Positions 46,059-55,175 of a stretch of DNA of 64,000 bases are shown here, one piece after another. The position numbers and the translations under genes were made by a program. Each line of letters opens with the position of its first letter. Position 1 is the stretch's first letter. The notes beneath the pieces were generated by a model, which worked only from the letters and a program-made list of their open reading frames with translations, was not told the origin of the DNA and made no database searches. Source of the stretch: Tillandsia leiboldiana (taxonomy: Eukaryota; Streptophyta; Magnoliopsida; Poales; Bromeliaceae); NCBI GenBank assembly GCA_029204045.2, contig CM055065.1, positions 12,413,024 to 12,477,023 on the forward strand, in the 5' to 3' direction.

Positions 46059-46367
46059 CTTTGATTGCTTATTTCATACATATCTAATTTTGTAAATGTC
46101 ATGGTGAGTAAAAACTTCATCTCTCTGTTTTGTTTTTGAATGTTAAATTCTTGAGGCATCTAACGATTTCTTTTGTCAAGAATTATTTCTTTTGCAGAGA
46201 GTACAAACGTCTAAGTTTAGAGTCTGTTTTAGGAGTTTATCTCATGTATTTATTTTATTTGGATTTTATTTGTAAATTTTTGTTGTATGGTGATAACAAC
46301 AAAAATATCTTTTTGAATTTTCTTTAAGTGGATTTTGTTTTGTCACGAAACCGCCAAAGGGGGAGAT
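46059..46367 (+). other. Copia-1 3' noncoding region, second part, and polypurine tract
   Basis: Resumes after solo LTR S with its CTTTG duplication. No gene. It ends in the polypurine tract CCAAAGGGGGAGAT at 46354-46367, directly before the 3' LTR. Confidence 0.8.
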
Positions 46368-46594
46368 TGTTAAGGATTTTATTTTGGCGTATTTCGTGAA
46401 AGTGGTTAAGTCTTGAAGATTGAAGATGAAGATGTTTGAATCATATACCTCAATCTCAAGAAAGAAGAATTCAAAAGGATCAGGTACGTTTAACTAAATA
46501 ATCTTGGTGATCCGAATACTTCTTATAGTGTAGAAACATTTGGATGGATTTTTAATTGCATAAAAATCAAAAACTGGACATGTAATATGTTCAG

Positions 46595-46819
46595 GATCCG
46601 GATCAAGCTATTTCAGTCCGGACCCCGAACGTAGGTATGTTCATGCGGAATTTCAGTCCGGACCATCCCTGTTTCAGTCCGGACACCGAATGTGGATTAT
46701 GCAGAAATCGCATGAACAGTCCGGACAGTTCATCTTTCAGTCCGGACCCCGAACATGGTTTTCTGGAAAAGTTCTGTTTATTGACGACAGTCCGGACCTA
46801 CTTATTCCAGTTCGGACCG
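46595..46819 (+). promoter_or_regulatory. TCCGGA palindrome cluster in Copia-1 3' LTR
   Basis: Seven TCCGGA cores (one GATCCGGATC and six AGTCCGGAC) plus a TTCGGA variant lie in 225 bp, about 65 bp upstream of the TATA box. The core is conserved with Copia-2 but the flanking bases differ. Confidence 0.75.
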
Positions 46820-46883
46820 TCGACCCGAAAATTTCCAGATAAGGTAGTTTTTGATTCTTATCCTCTTCCAAAGGTTTCTAACC

Positions 46884-46891
46884 TATAAATA
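46884..46891 (+). promoter_or_regulatory. TATA box of Copia-1 3' LTR
   Basis: TATAAATA in ACCTATAAATAAACCC. Confidence 0.75.
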
Positions 46892-49865
46892 AACCCTTTG
46901 ATTCATCTTTTAGGGTTAATCCAATACGACCGAAAAATATAAAAATCCACATATAGAGAAGAAAGGAAATAACTAGATCTGTTCTATGTTTCTTCATCTA
47001 TATTGATTAATTTGATTCTAGGGTTTCAAAGCTCATATCTCTTGTAGAGTCAAATTAATGAATACTTAGATGGTATTTCCGATCTATCTTTGATCTAAGT
47101 ATTCGACGGATTTTCACCACCAACAAAACAACGATTTTCCCAAAAATCGGCGCGTGGATTCGCGTGGCCTTGTGGACTCAAGGTGCTACCGCTCTCGTGG
47201 ATTCGGAGCGAGGTACGTTCGTGTGATCGATACGTACTACTAGGTGGAGACCGTGGATTCGGTTGGACGTCGTGGACTCGACGTTGAACGCTGTGGATTC
47301 GGCGTTGGACGCAAATCGTGGATTCGAGGCGCGTTGCGGAGCGAGCGGAGAAGATCAACTTGGAGCGTATGGAAAAAGGTTGAGTCGTGTGTGAGTACGG
47401 TATATCACCTTTGTATGTGTTTAATCTTAGTTGATTTCACCGTGTGATCGGTCCCGTGGTTTTTTACTCCTGGTTTGGAGTTTTCCACGTAAAATCTCTG
47501 CGTGTTATTTACTTTTCCGCATTGGGTTTTTCTTACGCAAAGATTTTGGAGTGTTTATTGTTTACACCTATTCGCCCCCCTCTAGGTGTTTTTTCTCCTG
47601 TTCAGATCCATATAGTAATAACCCACAGTGACTTTTGGCGAGAGTTCTGATTGGGTTTTATACCTCTCCCAAGTGATGGGACGAGTGATTGGCATGTTTA
47701 TTCTCCTAGGCAATTATGTTGGCTGCAGACAACATAATGCTGTGGGTGGGGTGACATGCTCTAGACTTTCGCTGGATTGGGTCGAGTTTTGTGGTGTGAT
47801 GTGGTGCAGTTTGTCGTGGTGAGCGGTGTCTCCCTGACGCGATGTGCTGATCCGTGTGCACCCGTTGCAACGGTTGGGCCAGAGCAGATCATTTTGGGCC
47901 AAATACCCGGATTGGAGGTCAGAGAGCTCCGGGCCCAGATGATAGGATTGTGGGAGGTATACCAGCGGCGGAGTGAGCAGCTAGTTTTGATGACCCAGTT
48001 TTGGGCGGTAGGCCCTGTCAGCATTTTCCCACTGAGACTACCCCTATTGCAGTACTCCCGATGGCAGCGACTCTAGTGGTGCTGTTTGAGCGAGCAGCCC
48101 TCTCCGTGCCGACGATTAGTATTGAGGTATTGAGGCAGGATGGAGCATTGATAGTGGATGAGCAGCGAGATATCATTGATCGGTTGAGCTAGTTCCGACA
48201 ACTCGAACCGCCCCGACGCATAGGATTGAGTTTAGAGCCTATATAGGCAGGTGTGGGCGGTGGTGATGGAGAGACTAGTTGAGAAAGTTGTTTCCCTTGT
48301 TGCAGGATTTGATGGAGAGGGACCTTGTTGGACCGAATGGATCGCCTCAGTGAGCGCCGATGCCTTTCGTGAGGAAAAAGGGATGGTTCACTTAGATTCT
48401 GTGTGAATCATCGGGATTTGAGTTAAGTGACCATCAGGAACAGGTACCCCTTTTTGCCGTGCCTTGGTGATCTCTTTGATAAGCCGTGGAGACCTTGGGT
48501 CTTTTCGAAGATCGGTCTGTTGTCAGGTTACCACCAGTTGAAAGTGAAGGCCGAGGACTTTGCAAAGATAGCTTTTAGGATACGGTACGGGCATTATGAG
48601 TTCACCGTCGTGCTTTTTGGGATTAACTAATGCCCCTGCCGCATTTGTGGATATGATGGATTGGAATTTTCGGCCATCTGTGGATCGGTTCGTCTTGGTG
48701 TTTTTTGATGACACCCTCGGATTACTCCTGGAGTGATGCTGGATTTGAGGAGCACTTGAGAATCGTGCTGCAACTTCTACGAGAGCGGAAATTGTATCCC
48801 AAGTTGGTAAAGTGTGAGTTTTGGCTCTGAAGGTGGTTAGCTTGGGCCAGGTGATTTTTCGCCGTAGGTGTGGCTGTGGATCCGGCGAAGATAGAGGCAG
48901 CACGAGTTTGGCCCAACCGATGATGGTTACTGTGGTGCGCAGCTCTGAGTGGGCTGGACCTAAGGCAGCGCAGATGATTGTTGTTGATTGAGGATGTATG
49001 TTATGGACTATCCTTACCATCTCGGCAATGCTAGTAGGATTACAGATGCGTTGAACAGGAGAACTGTGCGGAGTTTGATTATGTTGGCTGCAGACAGGCG
49101 CTATTATTAGAGGAGATGAGGCGGCTCGAGCTAGGGGTTGTGTCCCCAGGGGTCTCTACTAGACTGACGTCTTTAGTCGTGCAGCCCACTCTGCGGGATA
49201 GAATCAGAGAGTGACGGAGTGAGGACCCCCATTTGACCGAGATTGTAAATCAGATTGTGAGCGACTAGACAGGGGACTTCATTGTGGATGCCTCGATAGT
49301 ACTGAGGTACAGGGACCGAGTATGTGTGACAGTGGATTTCGAGAATTAAGAGCAGATTCTGTGGGAGGCCATCGTATACCTTATACCATTTAGTAGGACC
49401 TTCAGGCACACTTTTGGGGTGAAGTGGTATGAGAAGGAACTTCGGGAGGTTGGTGGCTCAAGGTTTGACTTGTTAGCAGGCAATTGCAGAGCCTCGCTAT
49501 CCCTTCGTGGGATTGGGATCACTCCACTATGGATTTTGTTGGCAGATTGCTGAGAGCTCAGGGGAGAGTAGATGACTTGGTCATTTGGGCAATTAGCCCA
49601 GTTATTTTTGGACAGGTGGTAAGATTACCGGAGTGCACGCCCCTTTTTTTTGTGTCAGATGGAGATTTGAGGGTTGTTTTGCGTTTCGGGACGAGGTTGC
49701 AATCGGATTTTGAGGCCGAATTGTAGCTTGAGGAGCGCCAGTCGCGGACTTTGGACCGAGTAGCCACTTGGGAGCTTGAGTCAGTGATGTTGGATACCCC
49801 CCCCCCCCGGTTGGTTGGAGCCCCCTTCTTGAGTTATGTTAGTTTCGAGGACGAAACTTTATTCT

Positions 49866-49877
49866 AGTGGGGGAGGA
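49866..49877 (+). other. Gypsy-D polypurine tract
   Basis: AGTGGGGGAGGA just before the LTR start TGTGATGACC. Confidence 0.75.
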
Positions 49878-50219
49878 TGTGATGACCCGGATCTTCGTTG
49901 GAAGGTTACGGCATGATCAGCGACTTATGGAGGATTATTTTTTGTGATGGAAGCGTTTGTGTGTGAATCGGACTCAAGAAATAGATCCCGCGCGAAAAAT
50001 GGATCAACTTTTCCTTTCGGATGCCTTCGTCGAAATATGGAACTAGTTTCGCATAAAATGTAGGCCGTATTTGGATTCAGTGTGGAAAAACGATAGAAAA
50101 CGGCTATTTGGAAATATTTTTCTGAGTCCGGACGCCCAAAAACGGACAACTGGAAGTTTTCTGCGCATTCTAGTGCACGGGGGGAGCTGTGGACCGGGGG
50201 AAGACCACGTGGCGCCCCC

Positions 50220-50224
50220 GGATT
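50220..50224 (+). other. Presumed target-site duplication of Copia-3, left copy
   Basis: GGATT precedes the LTR terminus at 50225. The partner copy lies outside the window, so this is inferred from position only. Confidence 0.4.
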
Positions 50225-50967
50225 TGTTGGGTTATGTATAATTAGATCTAAATAGGGAAAAAAACACCTAGAGGGGGGTGAATAGGTGTAAACCATAAAC
50301 ACTCAAAAAATCATTGCGCAATAAAACCCAATGCGGAAATAAAAATAACACGCAAAATTTTTACGTGGAAAAACTCCAAACCGGAGTAAAAAACCACGGG
50401 ACCGATCACACGGCGAAATCCACTAGAATTAAAACACATACAAGGTGATTTACCGTACACACTTACGACTCAACCTTTTCCATACGCTCCTAGTTGATCT
50501 TCTCCGCTCGCTCCGCAACGCTTCTCGAATCCACGATCAGCGCCCAACGCCGAATCCACGGCGTCCAACGTCGAGTCCACGACGTCCGACCGAATCCACG
50601 GTCTTCACCCAATAGCACGCTTCGAATCCACGAACGTACCTCGCTTCGAATCCACGAGAGCGGTTGCACCTTGAATCCACAAGGCCACGCGAGTCCACGC
50701 GCCAATTTTGGGAAAATCGTTGTTTTTGGGTGGTGATGATCCGCCGAATACTTAGATTAGAAATAGATCGGAAATACCATCTAAGTATTCATTAATTTGA
50801 TTCTACTCAAAATCTGAGTTTGGAAAACCTAGAATCAAATTAATCAATATAGATGAAGAAACATAAAATTAAATCTATTGATTTCCTTTCTTCTCTATAT
50901 GTGGATTTTTCAATTTCGGCCGTCTTTTTATAATATGCGGATGCCCTAGAAATTGAATCATAGAGGC

Positions 50968-50975
50968 TATTTATA
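50968..50975 (-). promoter_or_regulatory. TATA box of Copia-3 3' LTR
   Basis: TATAAATA on the minus strand, about 70 bp downstream of the palindrome cluster. Confidence 0.75.
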
Positions 50976-51041
50976 GGTTAGAAACCCTTGAAAGAAGATA
51001 AGGATAAAAAACTAACCATTTCTGGAATTTTACAGGACGAC

Positions 51042-51223
51042 GGTCCGGACTGGAGTTGGCGGTCCGGACTGTCTCAGCGAAACAGACAATTTCCAGAAAA
51101 GACGACATTCGGGGTCCGGACTGCAATCCACGGTCCGGACTGTTCATGCATTTCTTGCAAATTCCACGTTCGGGGTCCGGACTGAAATTCCCAGGGTCCG
51201 GACTGTAAAGCCCGATCCGGACT
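51042..51223 (-). promoter_or_regulatory. TCCGGA palindrome cluster in Copia-3 3' LTR
   Basis: Seven TCCGGA cores, mostly GGTCCGGACTG, often in the context TTCGGGGTCCGGACTG. Confidence 0.75.
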
Positions 51224-51450
51224 CTGAACATAAGGAATGTCCAGTTTTTTATTTTTATGCAATAAAAAATTCATCAAAGTGTTTCTACACTATAAGAAGT
51301 ATTCGGATCATCAAAATTATTTAATTAAACGTACCTGATCCTTTTGAATTCTTCTTTCTTGAGATTGAGGTATATGATCCAAACTTCTTCATCTTCAATC
51401 TTCAAGACTTAACCAATTTCACGAAATGCGCCAACTCAAATTCCGTAACA

Positions 51451-51465
51451 ATCTCCCCCTTTGGC
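51451..51465 (-). other. Copia-3 polypurine tract
   Basis: CCAAAGGGGGAGATT on the minus strand, abutting the 3' LTR. Confidence 0.85.
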
Positions 51466-52155
51466 AGTTTCGTGACAAAACACAAATCCACTCAAGAAAA
51501 TTCAAAAAAGATATTTTTGTTGCTATCACCATACAACAAAAATTTACATTTGAGATCCAAATAAAAATAAATACATGAGATAAACTCCTAGAACAGACTC
51601 TAGACTTAGACCTCTGTACTCTCTGCAAAAGAAATCATTCTTGACAAAAGAAATCGTTAGATACCTCAAGAATTTGATGTTATTCAAAAACCACACACAA
51701 AGATGAAGTTTATACTCATTTATACTTACCATGACATTTATACATTTAGATATGTAATTGGATCACAATTAAAATTCAACATATCTTCTAAGCAATAAAA
51801 ACCAAATGTCACAAAGTAGTTAGTCAACATCAACTTGTTAGTAATATTACATGCCCAAATAGTTAGTCAAATAGTTAGTCGAGGCATGCATTGAAACAAT
51901 ATAAAACCAAAGTTGAGTTATACTTACCTTTCAAGGTTTCATGTTCTCACACAATCAATGTTCATGTTCAAAGTTCTCTTTCTACTCTGAGTTCTCTTTC
52001 TACTCTCTCCCCCTTTTTGTCACAAAACTCAGCCAAAAGTACAAAATTTAAGGAGAGTTAAAAAGTTCAAATGATACGAAAAACCTGAGAACTAAAACTA
52101 AGAGTAAAAAAAATAAAAACCTGCACAAAAAGATGAAAAAGAGGTTAGGTAAAAA
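51466..52155 (-). other. Copia-3 3' noncoding region
   Basis: AT-rich, no gene. Second purine tract at 52004-52018 (AAAAAGGGGGAGAGA, minus strand). Confidence 0.7.
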
Positions 52156-53604
52156 TTAATCATCTGAGTCTGATTCATCAGAGGCACTACATCCCATCTT
52201 TGAAAACATTTTCTTCATCAATTTCTTCATCGAGGACACTCTCTTGGTCAATGTGATTTGGGATGCCGTGATGATCTCAAGTTCCTCGGAAATTCGCCTC
52301 TGTTCTTTGGTGGTCTGCTCTTGTTCAAAAGATAAGCGCTGTTGCTGCTTATAAATTGAGGTGACCGATGCGTCATCATCTGGCGGGGGTGCTTGTCGTG
52401 ACGGAGATGTAGATGTGCCGACGCAAGGTTTCTTTCCGGATGAAGGAGTTGGAGTAACATGGGGTAGTTTATGAAGAGATTTGACAATGGTGGATTCATT
52501 TATCATTCCCAAACAGTGTTGATATGATGTTGAGCCGATGTCAATCTGAAACCTTTTTAAGATCCTCATAATTATCAAAGGAAAACGAAGTCTTTCGGAG
52601 GGATGAGGATGCTCAACATATCTAGACATTCTATTCCAAATTATGTAAGGGATGTTCATGTTCAACCCCACGGCTTCAGAAGGATGACCTAGGAGATACA
52701 AGAATAGTATTCGATCCCATCTCACCACCTTTGTCTGCATGTTAGGGAGAATGTTGTAACACGTGATGAAGTTGAGAAACCGGTATTCAAGTCGGAGTTG
52801 TTTGGATTTAATAGTTTTACCATCTGTCGACTCAGTTCCTTCCAAACAAATTCCTTTTATAACGGTTTGCCACTTGGCATTCGTCAAACTTCTTCCCGTT
52901 AAGTAGTTGATCCCCGATCTGTTGGATTCCATTCCAAGGACTTCGCCGATTAACTGCGGAGTTATTTTGAGTCTCATCCCTTGGATGTTTGTGTAAAACT
53001 GCATCGAACCATGTTCATCTTCCTGAAGATGTCTTGCATTTGTGTAAAAGGTTCTCACACGATGCAAACAATACCCAAGTAATTCCGGGAATCTACAAAC
53101 TTGAATAAGATTAGCTTGTTCAATTAGAATCCCGAACTCTGGTGAGTGATCCCGAAGAGCACCAATATTGACATGTCGTTCCCCGATGCATTCTCGATGT
53201 TCAAATGCCCTAAGACGGTCTGTATTAATGAACACTTCTTCCAAACGAGGCGGAGAATCCGGAACTATTGGTTCGTTAACATCAACATCTCGCGCTCGTT
53301 TAAAGCGTCGAGCTAATCTTTTCCTTTTCACCGAGATGGATGGTGAAGTCATTGGTGCTTTTCCTCTATCCATGGTAGTTTTTCCTTTCGATGTGTCAGA
53401 ACCCTTTCGTGTTGTCTTAGCAGCCTTTTCTTCTTCACTCATTAATTCGTCCCAATTTACTTCATCCTTTTATTGTTCAGACTCCGAATCTTCAAGTTGA
53501 ACACGTTCTCCTTTTCTAAAAGGTTTCTTCGCTCTCTTTAATTTATTGATTGCTCTTGTGTGTACCATTGCAACCAGTAGGAAGATTATCCATGAAAACT
53601 TCAT
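52156..53604 (-). pseudogene. Copia-3 accessory protein gene, one nonsense codon
   Basis: The ATG at 53604 gives the conserved hydrophobic start KFSWIIFLLVAMVHTRA and a basic stretch; the frame meets a TAA at 53470-53472 and then stays open for 428 codons from 53442. Seen after the stop: an acidic/basic linker, the conserved domain opening HRECIGERHVNI, with FITCYNILPNMQTKVVRWDR and YIIWNRMSRYVE, a short linker, a coiled coil rich in E/Q/K, and the end KKMFSKMGCSASDESDSDD. Except for the stop it matches the intact relative at 18817-20223 along its length. Initiation at an internal ATG (53442) could give a protein without the hydrophobic segment. Confidence 0.85.
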
Positions 53605-53632
53605 TGCTGCAAGTTCTTAAGAGAGAAGAGTC

Positions 53633-54014
53633 CTGTGAGCACACCTCAAGAACACGAAAAATTGTTAATTTTCAAAAATCTGAAAAGTTGTACCCAAACA
53701 ATCATAATCGTGTAGAGAGACTAGGGATCAAATTAGTTTTGCAAAAAGAATTTTAAAAATAGATCAATTCCATGATTTTCAAAAATTCTCAAAAATATGC
53801 CCTAAAACCGAATTTTTAGAAATCGAAGGCCAAAAATCCGTTTATCATGAGAATACCTAGCATATAATCAAAACTAATGTTCCCAGAGTTCTTATTTGAA
53901 AAGAAGTTCGATCAAAAACCATCCACAAACGAAAAAGATATGAAATTTTCCTCACGTTTTGAGCAAAACTGTGAAAAACTGTGAAAAACCGAGATTTTGA
54001 TCAAGATAACTTAC
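53633..54014 (-). other. Candidate 5'UTR intron of Copia-3 accessory gene
   Basis: Donor TTCAAA/GTAAGTTAT and acceptor GTGCTCACAG enclose 382 nt. The acceptor is 28 nt before the ATG at 53604. Confidence 0.6.
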
Positions 54015-54130
54015 TTTGAATTGAAGAGAATGAGTTTGGAGGGCTCCAAGATCTTTGCTTTCAAGAGAGAGAAAGTTTGGAAGCTTAGAAACAAAAGATT
54101 GAAGTAATAAGTAATCAAAACCCTTTTGTT

Positions 54131-54140
54131 CTATATAAAA
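54131..54140 (-). promoter_or_regulatory. Candidate TATA box of Copia-3 accessory gene
   Basis: TTTTATATAG on the minus strand, directly after AACCCTAG-like sequence (GGCTAGGG) and the palindrome cluster. Confidence 0.55.
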
Positions 54141-54150
54141 CCCTAGCCGC

Positions 54151-54243
54151 GGTCCGGATCAGATCTTGAATCCAGTCCGGATCGGCTACCCGCAGGAAAT
54201 ACCTCCGTTCAGGATCCGGATCGGCTTGTCCAGTCCGGATCGG
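54151..54243 (-). promoter_or_regulatory. TCCGGA palindrome cluster before Copia-3 accessory gene
   Basis: Four TCCGGA cores: one GATCCGGATC, and mixed GATCCGGACC/GATCCGGACT forms. Confidence 0.75.
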
Positions 54244-55175
54244 CTTCAAACTTTTTCATCAGAAAAATTTTGAAAAATTCTAGAAAATCCAGAAAAAGAT
54301 TGTAAGCACTTTTGTGTATCAACTTTAAATGAAAATCATCGTTTCATACAACAAGAAATAGATTATGCAAAATCTATCAAAAATATCCAAATAACGAAAC
54401 GAAAATTTATAAAAATTAAATCCCTTAAAGCTGAATAACTTCAATCACATCTGACTTGATCTTATGAGTAATGCCTTTATCAAATCATCAATTTGGTAAA
54501 GAAAATGAAATACCAAGATCAATAGATGTTTGAAATCCCAGATAAGTTAGATAATATATTTAGTCAAATTATTGTAAGGAGTGGCTCTATGAGCATCTTT
54601 CAATAAAAATCCCACCTTATACCAACCTTGGAATTTGACAGAGTCAAGTATTCCAAAAAGCATTTTATCTAGACAACTTGAAAAACCATGCTTGGTATAC
54701 ATGTGGTAGCTGCACACAGTACTCGGACGACCGAGGTGGTAGCTCTTTCCTCCATGTGGTGGTAGTTTTCGCACTCCTCATGGGATGTAACTCTTTCCAC
54801 ATCTTTTGAGCATATTACATTTCTTTGACTCCCCCTCAATTGGCTATCAATTATTTAAGATATAAGGTATTCAACCAAAAATTGATCTCGCATTCATACT
54901 CTACTAAATAGTCAAACAAGATAATAACTATACCAAGAGATCGTAGAGAGAGAAATTGACTTTAATCACTTAAGAAATGACTTAATTGATATAAATGATC
55001 ATTGCATCAACTGAAATATTATGATATCAAAAGCATAATAAATTTCTAAATGTGTGAAAGGATGCAGTTAAAGTCAATATAACTAACGCTCAATTAATGT
55101 TCTATTATACAAACATAGATAAAGAACAAAAATACAAAAACAAAACCTAACCTAAGGATTGGTTTCAAAAAGAGA
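54244..55175 (-). other. Copia-3 spacer between pol and accessory promoter
   Basis: No gene. It includes the conserved CTACCAC block at 54688-54808 and a purine tract (TTGAGGGGGAGTC, minus strand) at 54827-54839. Confidence 0.7.

Larger units (their letters stand above)
14588..47627 (+). mobile_element. Copia-1: old SIRE/Maximus-type element, split by three insertions
   Basis: Parts in order: truncated 5' LTR 14588-14849; pol N-part 14850-16816; pol C-part 31848-33115; spacer 33116-34143; accessory ORF 41972-43052; 3' noncoding; 3' LTR 46368-47627. It is interrupted by Copia-2, element W and solo LTR S, each with a 5-bp duplication whose removal restores continuous Copia sequence. PBS and most of gag are missing. 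All coding parts carry stops or frameshifts. Lineage is inferred from pol motifs and the extra ORF after pol. Confidence 0.85.
46368..47627 (+). repeat. Copia-1 3' LTR
   Basis: 1260 bp from TGTTAAGG to AATAACCCACA (one A lost from the usual end). It has a TCCGGA cluster at 46595-46819, mostly in the form CAGTCCGGACC, and a TATA box at 46884-46891. Diverged from the Copia-2 LTRs mainly in the cluster. Confidence 0.9.
47628..50224 (+). pseudogene. Gypsy-D: heavily decayed Ty3/Gypsy pol and LTR start
   Basis: Seen on the plus strand, in several frames: RT remnants at 48427-48640 (TIRNRYPFLP, SGYHQLKV, YGHYEFTVV), an RNase H end near 49005-49060, an integrase zinc-finger remnant near 49320-49400, an integrase core remnant at 49490-49545 (WDWDHSTMDFV) and a chromodomain-like end near 49740-49790. 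The closing TTTCGAGGACGAAA is at 49842. A polypurine tract (49866-49877) and the LTR start TGTGATGACCCGG (49878) follow; the LTR is cut at 50225 by Copia-3. Many stops and deletions; the upstream part at 47628-48300 is not recognisable. Copia-1 ends at its left edge, so this is old sequence that received both Copia elements. Confidence 0.8.
50225..51450 (-). repeat. Copia-3 3' LTR
   Basis: 1226 bp, minus-strand TGTTACGG to CATAACCCAACA. TCCGGA cluster at 51042-51223 and TATA box at 50968-50975. Confidence 0.95.

Noticed and set aside
47628..48300. Possible host gene or gag at the left end of Gypsy-D
   Set aside because: Only short ORFs without recognisable motifs. The downstream RT remnants indicate decayed element sequence.
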